Positions 51,344-59,453 of a DNA stretch of 64,000 nt are shown here, one piece after another. The stretch covers positions 19,638-83,637 of the forward strand of contig NZ_JAQBOC010000006.1 of assembly GCF_028288225.1 (NCBI RefSeq). The letters are read 5' to 3'. The notes beneath the pieces are model-generated. The model ran no database searches, was not told the origin of the DNA, and worked only from the letters and a program-made list of their open reading frames with translations. The first letter of the stretch is position 1. Every line of letters begins with the position of its first letter. This DNA comes from Mucilaginibacter sp. (GTDB taxonomy: Bacteria; Bacteroidota; Bacteroidia; Sphingobacteriales; Sphingobacteriaceae). The translations under genes and the position numbers were made by a program.

Positions 51344-52783
51344 TTATTCTATCCACAAAATAGAGTTGCCTGTATTAAATTCATTGGGTTCCCAAAGTTT
51401 ATTGCCGGGATCAATTATCCATTTATCGCCAATTTTAAATTTATATAAATACTTCCCCGGTTTAAGGTAAAAACTTATTACCCATTCATCACCCCTGTGC
51501 GCCATTGTGTAACCATTTTCATCCCAGTTGTTAAAATTACCCTTCAGAGTAACGGTTTTTTCTCCCTGATATCCTTTTAACTTAAAAGTATAATTTGGCT
51601 TCACTGCTACAAATGAATTTCTTTCGCCGTTTTCAAATGCATAATGTGGATTTGCAGGATCGGTGATCCAACTGCCATCAACAATAAATTTATATTGATA
51701 ATTGCCGGCAGGCAATGTTATTTTTAATACCCATCCATCAATAGTTTTCCTAAGCCTGATGTCATTTGGTTTCCAGTTATTAAAATCGCCTGCTAAGAAA
51801 ACCTTTCTTGCATTTTTATAGCCATCCAGTTTAAAAGTAACCGTTCCGCCAAGGTTTAAAACAGAATTTACTTTACCATCTTCATTTTTTAACTTAACCG
51901 GATTTGCAGGGTCAGTTACCCAACGTCCGTCGACTAAAAAATGATAAACATGCTTGCCTTCATTTAAATAAAGCTGTTTTTCCCAGGTATTGCCTCTTTT
52001 TTCCATTACCAGCTCATTTTCATCCCATTTATTAAAGTCGCCTGCAACCACAACTTTACGGGCCGATGGATAGCCGGGCAGCTTTATAGTGTAGTTATAT
52101 TTAAAGAAAACAGAGTTGGTATTCCCTTCCCCATCGTTAACCTGGAGCATGTTATTAGGGTCAGTTGTCCAGTGTCCATCAATAATATATTTATATTCGT
52201 AAACACCTGCCTCAAGCTTAACATCAATTATCCAGCCGCCATCGGCCTTTTTCATAGAACCTCTGAGTGTGCTCCAATTATTGAAATTTCCGGAGAGGAA
52301 AACCCTTTTTGCACGGGTATAGCCGGGTAGGATAAATCTTGTTAACCCGGATGATAGCCCAAATACGGTTGCCTTTGCATATTTATTAACCCCATATTCA
52401 ACTTCCGCCGGATAACCTGGTTTTCCCTCAAAATCGGGGATCTGGGTGGTTATCTGGTATGGACTACTCTGTGGGTTATAATTTAAATCTGTTAACGATC
52501 TGTCAAACCGGATAACATTATTTTTACGTTCAGCCATATTCCAGCCATCTTTAGTAATGTCTGCAAAATCACCTTTTAAAACCTTTCCTGCATTTGAATT
52601 GCTCACTCCTGCAATTTTAAGGATGCTATCCAACTGTTTTTTTGGTGAATTAAGATCGATCTGCAACATTAAATGATCGTGGGCAATAAACAGGATATTT
52701 TGGTTTTGGGCAACAGCAATTCCTATACTGCTAATAAGCAATACAAAAATTATCAGAATATATCTGCAGTACCACATTACCAT
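51344..52783 (-). CDS. Secreted protein with four tandem CBM48/AMPK-type glycogen-binding-like domains
   Basis: A 479-residue exported protein (signal peptide to about AVAQ, residue 26). Residues 27-135 form an N-terminal part I do not recognise. Four modules follow, at about 148-226, 230-309, 315-393 and 398-478. Each has a G-(N/D)-F-N-x-W core (SGNFNNW, AGDFNKW, AGDFNNW, KGNFNNW) and a later Y-x-Y/F-K/x-DGxWxxDPxN signature, as in AMPK beta-subunit/CBM48 domains that bind alpha-glucans. No catalytic domain is present. Its start overlaps the stop of the aspartyl protease gene (TAATG), so the two are translated together. A surface or periplasmic carbohydrate-binding or scaffold role is inferred. 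Confidence 0.85.
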   Translation of the reverse strand: MVMWYCRYILIIFVLLISSIGIAVAQNQNILFIAHDHLMLQIDLNSPKKQLDSILKIAGVSNSNAGKVLKGDFADITKDGWNMAERKNNVIRFDRSLTDLNYNPQSSPYQITTQIPDFEGKPGYPAEVEYGVNKYAKATVFGLSSGLTRFILPGYTRAKRVFLSGNFNNWSTLRGSMKKADGGWIIDVKLEAGVYEYKYIIDGHWTTDPNNMLQVNDGEGNTNSVFFKYNYTIKLPGYPSARKVVVAGDFNKWDENELVMEKRGNTWEKQLYLNEGKHVYHFLVDGRWVTDPANPVKLKNEDGKVNSVLNLGGTVTFKLDGYKNARKVFLAGDFNNWKPNDIRLRKTIDGWVLKITLPAGNYQYKFIVDGSWITDPANPHYAFENGERNSFVAVKPNYTFKLKGYQGEKTVTLKGNFNNWDENGYTMAHRGDEWVISFYLKPGKYLYKFKIGDKWIIDPGNKLWEPNEFNTGNSILWIE

Positions 52784-53763
52784 TAATTATTATAAATGTA
52801 CATTTCAAATTCCTTTTTAACGAAGTTGATGGTAAATATCCCCCGTGAAAAAAAATCATATCCTAAAATACCATCCACGGTGTGGCCATAGGCTTTACCC
52901 ATTTTTTCAAGATTAGCAACTAAGGCTCTGTTTTTTGTAAATGTATGATCTGCAACCGTTAACTGATCAAACCGTGTGTATAAAACCTCAAAACTTGAGC
53001 CACCTACACCGGTTAATTTTGCATGCCCGATTATCTGCATAGATGCAGTCATTTTTTTTGTCCTATCATAATCCAATAAATTTGTTTCAGCGGCGGTATC
53101 AAAAGCAAACCACAAAGTATAATTATTAACGGTTCCCTTTAAAAAAATAACATCATTTAAAAAACTGAATGAGCTTACCAATAAACGGTCATGAAAAATC
53201 TTTTCTGATTCAGGGATATTACCACTTTTATCAAGTTTTTGAATATAAAGCACATTACGGAAAAGATCAACAGTTATTGCAAATTTGGAAAACAAGCGCG
53301 TGCCCAATAAACCGAGTATTTTTATATGCCTGCCATTTTCGATAAATGAAAGGTCAGTAACTTGAGCGGTTACCCTGCTGTACTGAAGATCGAGGATCTT
53401 AAAGTTACGCACATAGGTAGTAAATGAGCCAGCCGATGTTCCATTTATGCCCGCAGCTTCCCGGTCATCAATATTTGGAAGATCCCTGAAATATGTTTCA
53501 TTTAATACCAGGCCAGGTGCACCGGTATCCAAAACAAAATTACCTTCTAATGAATCTACCTGCGCTTCAACAATTACCAGGTTACCGGCCCTTTTTATGG
53601 GCACAACCAATGTTTGGAAATCAGCATAAGGTTCAGGATCGGGATCAAGACCACCTGATCTGGTTTTAAAAGTTATATTATCAACCATAATCCTTTTATC
53701 AGCCAATGCACCATAATGCTGGCAAATAATAAAAATGGATAATATGAGATAAAGCTTTCGCAT
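52783..53763 (-). CDS. Retropepsin-like aspartyl protease with two domains, exported
   Basis: A 326-residue protein with a signal peptide (MRKLYLILSIFIICQHYGALA). It carries two aspartyl-protease-like half-domains: VLDTGAPGLVLNE (Asp79) with ILGLLGTRLFS, and AFDTAAETNLLDY (Asp222, DTA in place of DTG) with VDGILGYDFFSRG. Bacterial members of this fold usually have one domain and dimerise; here both halves are in one chain, as in pepsin. The gene overlaps the CBM48x4 gene by one base. It might process its partner or another envelope protein (inference). Confidence 0.85.
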   Translation of the reverse strand: MRKLYLILSIFIICQHYGALADKRIMVDNITFKTRSGGLDPDPEPYADFQTLVVPIKRAGNLVIVEAQVDSLEGNFVLDTGAPGLVLNETYFRDLPNIDDREAAGINGTSAGSFTTYVRNFKILDLQYSRVTAQVTDLSFIENGRHIKILGLLGTRLFSKFAITVDLFRNVLYIQKLDKSGNIPESEKIFHDRLLVSSFSFLNDVIFLKGTVNNYTLWFAFDTAAETNLLDYDRTKKMTASMQIIGHAKLTGVGGSSFEVLYTRFDQLTVADHTFTKNRALVANLEKMGKAYGHTVDGILGYDFFSRGIFTINFVKKEFEMYIYNN

Positions 53764-53845
53764 CTACTGGTGACTGATAACCAATAGACCGCATTTTAAT
53801 TAGGATAGTTACAGAAATTGAAAGAAATTTAAAGAAAAAATTGGC

Positions 53846-55816
53846 TCACCGCACAATGAAAATCCAGCCTGATTGTTTAGGAATATTATCATCCTTAACA
53901 TCTATTATATAATAATATGTTCCGGCTGGTAATGTACTGCCATTAAAGGTGCCATCCCATGGTTTGCTGTAGCCTATATTTTGAAATACCCTCTGCCCAT
54001 ATCGTGTAAAAACACTTATATCTGCCTTCGGATAATTGTCAATATTTTTAATGTACCAGTAGTCATTTATACCATCGCCATTTGGCGAAAAGCTGTTAAC
54101 TATGGTAAGCAGCTTATAAACCCTTACAAAAACACTACTTGTACTCTCACCGCAATTTTCGGTTGATACAACATGCAAAGTGTAGGTAATATCATTGGGT
54201 GAACTTGTGGTTGGTGTTAATGATGTTGGGTTATCAAGGTAATTTGCAGGTGTCCAATAAAATTGCACCTTATCACCACCCGAAGTTCCGCCAAGCCTGC
54301 AGGTTTGCCCTTCAAACATCTTAACGGGCTTTCCGGCATCAGCAGCCGGCTTTTTTAATACCGTAACAGTTACCGATGCTATTGGCTTAATATCCGCACA
54401 TCCATCATTACTTACCGTTACAGTATAATCAGTGGTTGCAGAGGGGCTGGCCACCGGATTGGCTATATCATCATGATCCAATCCTTCAGCCGGCGACCAT
54501 TTGTAATGAGCAATGTTTATACCGGTAACGGTGAGTTGTGTAGTATTGCCTTCACAAATTGTCACATTACTTAATGGCTCTACAGTAGCTGTTTCATATA
54601 CTTTAACTGTAGTTGAGGTAAAAAACGGACAATTGTTCCTGGTTACCTTAAGCGTGTAAACACCATCGTTGGCCGGGCTGCCATTATAGGTTACAACCGG
54701 GCTGTTTTCTGTAGATATAAAATTGTTTGGCCCTGTCCATAAGTAAGAATCGCCCCCGGTTGAACTAAGCTGTACCGGCTGCCCCATACAAGCACTTGTA
54801 TTGGATGAAACCATTACATCAGGAGGCGGATAAACAGTAATTGTAAGAGGATCCGAATAAATGCGGCATTGTTCGGCCCCGACGCTTGCTTTATTTAAAA
54901 TCCCTATCCTGTATTGATATTTTCCGGCAGCGGCGTTAGGAATATTGACATCAAGACTTAGTGAAGTTTCATTAGGGATATCAACCCAGCCTATGCCATC
55001 ATTTTTATTTTCCTGCCATTTATAAGTTGGATCAATATACCCGGTTTGCTGTGCAACCAGGGTATAGTTTAAGTTGTCATTTACACAACTCTTTTTTTCA
55101 TCAATATTGCCAATAGCACCAAACCCGGTTTGTATCATGGGCCCGCATGCGCTGAAAGTAATATCATCCAAAGCCAGGTCGTTCCCGTTACCGCCCGCGC
55201 CATTATTTACCATTTTTACCACAATGTCAGACCCATCGCTTGGGCTGGTAAAAAATGTCCCGTATTGAACCCAGGTCGACACTTCTGACTCAAGTATATC
55301 TTTGGTGTTGTACATTTTTAAAACCGTACCGTCAACTTTTTCAATAGTAAATGTAATATTAGGCCGGGAGTAGCCGGCAGTTTGGGGTAAGGGGCGTAAT
55401 ATATTCATTATCCAGGCGGCAAACTGATAGGTGGTATTAGGGCAAAGTTTTGATCCGTCAACTTTATAAGTAAAAAATAAGCTGGGATCAAGGGTAGCAT
55501 TTATGATCATCATATAGCCATATTTGTCGTGGGTATGATCTTGCGGAATTGATTGCCATGTTCCTCCTTTACATGATGTGCCCATTGCAGTTAATAACGT
55601 ATACTGTCCATCTTCTCCGCCACAACCATCCGCAAAATATTGCAAATTGGTAATAGCAGGATCAAGAGGCAGACCAACGCCATAAGTAGAGCCTGCTCCA
55701 AAAGTTTCATTAATAACAGGTGCACCCAAACTACCGGAGCATGTTTGCGCATTAAGCTTTAAAGCAAAAACAATTGTTATTGCTAATACAATTAAAAATT
55801 GAAAGCGAAGACGCAT
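53846..55816 (-). CDS. T9SS type B secreted protein with Ig/PKD-like domains
   Basis: A 656-residue secreted protein. A signal peptide (MRLRFQFLIVLAITIVFALKLNAQ) is followed by a jelly-roll-like region (about 27-225, FGAGSTYGVGLP, TFEKVDGTV-type strands), Ig/PKD-like repeats (PPPDVMVSSNTSACMGQPVQL, TVSNDGCADIKPIASV) and a gliding-motility-associated C-terminal domain (about 570-656: NSFSPNGDGINDYWYIKNID, SVFTRYGQRVFQN, LPAGTYYYIIDV). The last domain is the type B sorting signal of the type IX secretion system, so export to the surface or medium is expected. Substrate is unknown. It lies just beyond the protease/CBM48 pair. Confidence 0.9.
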   Translation of the reverse strand: MRLRFQFLIVLAITIVFALKLNAQTCSGSLGAPVINETFGAGSTYGVGLPLDPAITNLQYFADGCGGEDGQYTLLTAMGTSCKGGTWQSIPQDHTHDKYGYMMIINATLDPSLFFTYKVDGSKLCPNTTYQFAAWIMNILRPLPQTAGYSRPNITFTIEKVDGTVLKMYNTKDILESEVSTWVQYGTFFTSPSDGSDIVVKMVNNGAGGNGNDLALDDITFSACGPMIQTGFGAIGNIDEKKSCVNDNLNYTLVAQQTGYIDPTYKWQENKNDGIGWVDIPNETSLSLDVNIPNAAAGKYQYRIGILNKASVGAEQCRIYSDPLTITVYPPPDVMVSSNTSACMGQPVQLSSTGGDSYLWTGPNNFISTENSPVVTYNGSPANDGVYTLKVTRNNCPFFTSTTVKVYETATVEPLSNVTICEGNTTQLTVTGINIAHYKWSPAEGLDHDDIANPVASPSATTDYTVTVSNDGCADIKPIASVTVTVLKKPAADAGKPVKMFEGQTCRLGGTSGGDKVQFYWTPANYLDNPTSLTPTTSSPNDITYTLHVVSTENCGESTSSVFVRVYKLLTIVNSFSPNGDGINDYWYIKNIDNYPKADISVFTRYGQRVFQNIGYSKPWDGTFNGSTLPAGTYYYIIDVKDDNIPKQSGWIFIVR

Positions 55817-55873
55817 TGGTTATTAAAAGTTGGAGGTATGCAACCTATAAAAATATAATTTATTACCGACAAA

Positions 55874-56020
55874 TGAGGAATAGAGGCAAGAAGTTAAGGA
55901 TCAAGAGTAAAGAATCAAGAGGCATGGATGGGATATAAAAAAAGCCGGGTCTTCAATATTGAAAACCAGGCCTGATATTTTTTATCTTGATTCCTGACTC
56001 TTGACTTCCTGTCTCTCTCT
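55874..56020. repeat. AAGGATCAAGAG word repeat flanking the rpoD terminator
   Basis: The left words (AGGATCAAGAGTAAAGAATC) at 55874-55922 and complementary right words (TCTTGATTCCTGACTCTTGA) at 55984-56020 surround the terminator hairpin at 55944-55971. Confidence 0.65.
55944..55971 (-). terminator. Terminator of rpoD
   Basis: Arms GCCGGGTCTTCAAT and ATTGAAAACCAGGC pair at 12 of 14 positions. On the minus strand it is followed by a run of seven T's. Confidence 0.78.
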
Positions 56021-56026
56021 TTTCCC

Positions 56027-56887
56027 TTATCCTAAATATGATTTCAGGATCTTGCTTCTTGAAGTATGACGCAAGCGTTGAAGCGCTTTGTCTTTAATTT
56101 GACGTACACGCTCACGAGTTAAGTTGAATTTTTCACCTATTTCTTCCAGAGATAATGGGTGATTGGTACCTAAGCCAAAAAATAAAACAATGATCTCGCG
56201 TTCACGCTCGGTAAGGGTTGAAAGGGAACGTTTTATCTCTTCAGATAACGACTCATTAATTAAAATTGAATCGGTATTTGGTTCCTGGTTTTCCAGCACA
56301 TCAAGCAATGTGTTTTCTTCACCCTGTACAAATGGCGCGTCCATTGATACATGGCGACCTGAATTGCTTAGCGTATCAGAAATTTTATCTACTGTTGTTT
56401 CAAGCATATCTGCCAACTCTTCGGGAGATGGCTCACGCTCAAATTCCTGTTCAAGCTTTGAAAAGGCCTTACTTATTTTACTTAATGAACCTACCTGGTT
56501 TAATGGTAAACGTACAATTCGTGATTGCTCGGCAATAGCCTGCAATATTGATTGACGAATCCACCAAACGGCATACGATATGAATTTAAACCCTTTGGTT
56601 TCGTCAAAGCGTTTTGCAGCTTTTATCAAACCTAGGTTACCTTCATTTATTAAATCGCCAAGGGTTAAGCCCTGGTTTTGATATTGTTTAGCTACAGAAA
56701 CCACAAAGCGAAGGTTGGTTTTTGTTAAACGTTCTAATGCAGCCTGGTCACCCTCTCTAATCTTCTGAGCTAATATAACTTCTTCTTCGGCTGTTATCAG
56801 GTCAACTTTACCAATTTCGTGCAGATATTTATCAAGTGATTGCGACTCACGATTGGTAATGGATTGGGTTATTTTGAGTTGTCTCAT
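56027..56887 (-). CDS. rpoD: Primary RNA polymerase sigma factor (sigma-70/ABfr type)
   Basis: A 286-residue sigma factor, the short primary sigma of Bacteroidota that lacks region 1.1. Region 1.2 starts at [22 protein letters not shown]. Regions 2.1-2.4 include [32 protein letters not shown], region 3 [13 protein letters not shown] and region 4.2 [34 protein letters not shown]. It recognises the TTG/TAnnTTTG promoters proposed elsewhere in this window. It has its own -7 element upstream and a terminator downstream. Confidence 0.97.
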   Translation of the reverse strand: MRQLKITQSITNRESQSLDKYLHEIGKVDLITAEEEVILAQKIREGDQAALERLTKTNLRFVVSVAKQYQNQGLTLGDLINEGNLGLIKAAKRFDETKGFKFISYAVWWIRQSILQAIAEQSRIVRLPLNQVGSLSKISKAFSKLEQEFEREPSPEELADMLETTVDKISDTLSNSGRHVSMDAPFVQGEENTLLDVLENQEPNTDSILINESLSEEIKRSLSTLTEREREIIVLFFGLGTNHPLSLEEIGEKFNLTRERVRQIKDKALQRLRHTSRSKILKSYLG

Positions 56888-56929
56888 TTAATTTATTAAC
56901 CTCGCTTCTTGTTTTTAGAGTGGAACGTG

Positions 56930-56937
56930 CAAAGTTA
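56930..56937 (-). promoter_or_regulatory. Candidate -7 element TAACTTTG of rpoD
   Basis: A full match to TAnnTTTG on the minus strand, 42 bp before the start codon. The -33 region is weak (no clear TTG). Confidence 0.45.
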
Positions 56938-57072
56938 TAAAATTGTTGTGAAAAAATTATATACAAATTGATATTGACACGCTTGTTACATTTTTTTAAA
57001 ATAATCGTAATTCATAGCTGGGAATTTTTAAATTAATTTATTTTCAAATTCTTAAATCAACACATCTTCAAA

Positions 57073-57912
57073 TTAAAGATCACTTAGTTTAAACGTTTCA
57101 TTTAACCTTATTCCCTTTTCTGTTTGCTGTAAAGTACAGCATTCATTTATCGGATCATGCTCCAGGAATAAAACGTAATTATTTTCAACAGCTTCATTTA
57201 AAAATACTTTCTTTTCAGTAAGTGTTTGCAATGGGAACATATCATAAGCCATAACATAAGGCAGCGGGATATGTCCTGTTGAAGGCAGCAGGTCGGCCAT
57301 GTATAAGATCTGTTTTCCTTTGTAATTAATAAGCGGCAGCATCATAGCATCCGTATGGCCATAAACAAAACGGATCTTAATGTTATCACTAAATTTCACA
57401 CCATCATCTGTTGATACAAACTTTAGCTGCCCACTTTCATGAATGGGCAATATATTCTCTTTTAAAAACGAAGCCTTTTCACGTTCGTTAGGGTTTACCG
57501 CCCAGTCCCAATGCCTTTCGTTACTCCAGTAGGTTGCATTTTTAAATGCCGGTATTAACCTTTCCCCTTCCATTATCACTGCTCCGCCAACATGATCAAA
57601 ATGCAGGTGAGTTAAAAATACATCGGTAATATCATTTCTATTAAAGCCAAGCTTAGCTAATGAGCTATCAAGCGTGGCATCGCCATGTAAATAATAATGA
57701 CTAAAAAACTTTTGATCCTGCTTGTTTCCTATGCCTGTATCAACCAGTATCAATCGACCTTCATCCTCTATCAGCAAACAGCGCATGGCCCAGGTGCACA
57801 GATTATTTTCGTCTGCAGGGTTACTTTTGTTCCAGATAGTTTTTGGAACGACGCCAAACATAGCGCCACCATCTAATTTAAAAAAGCCGGTATCTATTGT
57901 GTGTAGTTTCAT
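57073..57912 (-). CDS. MBL-fold metallo-hydrolase
   Basis: About 279 residues from ATG 57912 (MKLHTIDTGFFKLDGG); a GTG at 57930 would begin inside the MITE-like element and is rejected. The metal-binding motif HLHFDHVGG (His102, His104, Asp106, His107) is present, with YGHTDAM carrying a further His and VFLEHDPINE near the end. The style resembles lactonase/alkylsulfatase-like MBL proteins such as quorum-quenching AHL lactonases, but the substrate cannot be fixed. It sits between rpoD and a MITE-like element. Confidence 0.88.
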   Translation of the reverse strand: MKLHTIDTGFFKLDGGAMFGVVPKTIWNKSNPADENNLCTWAMRCLLIEDEGRLILVDTGIGNKQDQKFFSHYYLHGDATLDSSLAKLGFNRNDITDVFLTHLHFDHVGGAVIMEGERLIPAFKNATYWSNERHWDWAVNPNEREKASFLKENILPIHESGQLKFVSTDDGVKFSDNIKIRFVYGHTDAMMLPLINYKGKQILYMADLLPSTGHIPLPYVMAYDMFPLQTLTEKKVFLNEAVENNYVLFLEHDPINECCTLQQTEKGIRLNETFKLSDL

Positions 57913-57928
57913 GGTTGTGATGATTACC

Positions 57929-58079
57929 ACGCGTCATTGCGAGGAACGAAGCAACCTCTGAACACACAAATCATGAATGGAGATGCAATGTGGAGAGGAG
58001 CAAGCTTTAAGGTTCTCAAGAATGTTAAGGTCCTTGATTGTCCTAAGCAGAGGTTGCTTCGTTCCTCGCAATGACGCGT
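57929..58079. mobile_element. MITE-like element with 32-bp perfect terminal inverted repeats
   Basis: The 32-bp ends (57929-57960 and 58048-58079) are exact reverse complements containing GTCATTGCGAGGAACGAAGC. The 87-bp interior has no ORF. This end sequence resembles the GCGAGGAACGAAGCAA small repeats found in many Bacteroidota genomes, so it is probably a non-autonomous mobile or REP-type element. It separates an MBL gene from a small gene; no target-site duplication could be confirmed. Confidence 0.85.
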
Positions 58080-58082
58080 TTT

Positions 58083-58382
58083 TTATTTTGTATTTACTAT
58101 TTCAATTCCATATTCCTCAAAAAGTTGTTCTGCCTTAACCAGGTTAGTTAATTCTTCTTCCCTCAAAGCATAAACGGTATTTATATTCTTATCAAGGCAT
58201 AAAGTTAACATTTCGTGCGCATAGGATAACGAAGCGGGATTGGGCAGGCGGATCATATTTGCGCTCCCCAGCATAAAGGCAGGCAGCTCCAAATAATCAC
58301 CCAATATTATGTTATGTTTATTTAATTGATTTTTTAGCCGGTAGGCTTCTGCCGAGGCGGCTGCGGTTATCAGTGTATTCAT
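58083..58382 (-). CDS. Small conserved-looking protein of unknown function
   Basis: A 99-residue protein: MNTLITAAASAEAYRLKNQL, ILGDYLELPAFMLG, MIRLPNPASLSYAHEMLTLC, VYALREEELTNLVKAEQLFEEYGIEI. The order of an ASAEA loop, a D-type strand and LREEELTNLVKA resembles the N-terminal pre-ATP-grasp domain of enzymes such as carbamoyl-phosphate synthase, but no ATP-grasp domain follows. It lies 6 bp after the LolD-like gene, so it is probably co-transcribed. Its stop is 3 bp from the MITE-like element. Confidence 0.6.
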   Translation of the reverse strand: MNTLITAAASAEAYRLKNQLNKHNIILGDYLELPAFMLGSANMIRLPNPASLSYAHEMLTLCLDKNINTVYALREEELTNLVKAEQLFEEYGIEIVNTK

Positions 58383-58388
58383 TTGTTA

Positions 58389-59039
58389 TTAAACTATCAA
58401 ACCATCCTTCATAAAAACCGTACGGTCTGACATATCAGCCAGGTCCTGGTTATGTGTAACAATTACAAATGTTTGCTTAAACTCTTTACGCAACTTAATA
58501 AATAGTTCATGCAATTCCAATGAATTTGCAGAATCAAGGTTGCCCGATGGCTCATCTGCAAATATGATAGATGGATTATTGATCAAAGCCCTGGCAACTG
58601 CCACCCTTTGCTGCTCGCCACCGGATAACTCATTGGGTTTATGATTTAATCTTTCGCCCAAACCAAGTAATTGTAACAATTCAGTGGCTTTTCCCTCTGC
58701 TTCCTTGCGGGAAGTGCCTGCAATAAAGGCTGGAATACAAACATTTTCAATGGCATCAAACTCGCCAAGCAAATGGTGAAACTGGAATATAAAACCAATG
58801 CGCTGATTTCTGAAAGCGCTTAAAGCTTTATTATTTAATCTGCTTACCTCTGTTTTATCAATAAAAAGCTTGCCATTGTCTGGCCTGTCCAAAGTGCCCA
58901 TTATGTTAAGCAGGGTGCTTTTTCCGGCGCCGGATGCGCCAACAATGGTAACAATTTCGCCATGGCCAACTTCAAAGTCAACGCCTTTTAATATTTGCAG
59001 TTGCCCGTATGATTTATGGATATTTTTAGCTTTGAGCAT
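58389..59039 (-). CDS. lolD: LolD/MacB-type ABC transporter ATP-binding protein
   Basis: A 216-residue ABC ATPase with Walker [11 protein letters not shown]-loop FQFHHLL, signature [14 protein letters not shown] and Walker [14 protein letters not shown]. The subclass ([19 protein letters not shown], switch VTHNQDLA) is the LolD/FtsE/MacB type, which powers lipoprotein release or substrate export by a paired MacB/LolC-like permease. No permease gene is adjacent. A heptamer repeat begins 12 bp upstream of the start codon. Confidence 0.85.
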   Translation of the reverse strand: MLKAKNIHKSYGQLQILKGVDFEVGHGEIVTIVGASGAGKSTLLNIMGTLDRPDNGKLFIDKTEVSRLNNKALSAFRNQRIGFIFQFHHLLGEFDAIENVCIPAFIAGTSRKEAEGKATELLQLLGLGERLNHKPNELSGGEQQRVAVARALINNPSIIFADEPSGNLDSANSLELHELFIKLRKEFKQTFVIVTHNQDLADMSDRTVFMKDGLIV

Positions 59040-59050
59040 GGGCGAATTTA

Positions 59051-59078
59051 GAGATTAGAGATTAGAGATTAGAGATTA
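59051..59078. repeat. Perfect heptamer tandem repeat (GAGATTA)4
   Basis: Four exact copies of GAGATTA, 12 bp upstream of the lolD start. A perfect short repeat of this kind can change copy number by slippage. Confidence 0.85.
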
Positions 59079-59199
59079 GAAGAAAAAAAATTACAGCCGG
59101 TACTTTTTAAGAGGGATAAACAGAATAATGCCCCTTAAAATACTTGAATTAATCAACAAATCTTTGCTCACCGTAAAGTAAAAAACTAACCAGTAAAAA

Positions 59200-59411
59200 G
59201 TAGAGATTAGAGGTCAGAGATTAGGCAAAAAAGATCTTTTTTATGAAGATAATTTAAAAAAATTAACAATCCCACTAACCTCTAAGTTGAACAGATTAGA
59301 GATTGGAGGCCAGAGATTAGGTAAAAAAAGTATTGACCAGGCCAACAGGTTAATTTTTGCTCACTTTAAAGTAAAAAACTACTGTCTAATCTCCATCCTC
59401 TAATCTCTATT
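59200..59411. repeat. GATTAGAG word repeat with inverted arm
   Basis: GTAGAGATTAGAGGTCAGAG (59203-59222), ACAGATTAGAGATTGGAGG (59289-59307) and the inverted CTAATCTCC and CTCTAATCTCTA near 59384-59411. These are degenerate relatives of the perfect heptamer array. Confidence 0.6.
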
Positions 59412-59453
59412 TCCAAACTAAATAGTAGCTTTACCGCAAATTCTTCACAAAAC

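Larger units (their letters stand above)
59040..59453. other. Repeat-filled divergent spacer between lolD and sucC
   Basis: 414 bases without a gene. The spacer is occupied by (GAGATTA)4, further GATTAGAG words in both orientations (to about 59411) and A-rich filler. Promoters of both genes must be in or near it. A TAGCTTTA near 59430 loosely resembles a -7 element for sucC. Confidence 0.5.

Noticed and set aside
57913..57930. Earlier GTG start of the MBL-fold gene
   Set aside because: It would begin in the MITE-like element and add residues not typical of the family; ATG 57912 fits better.
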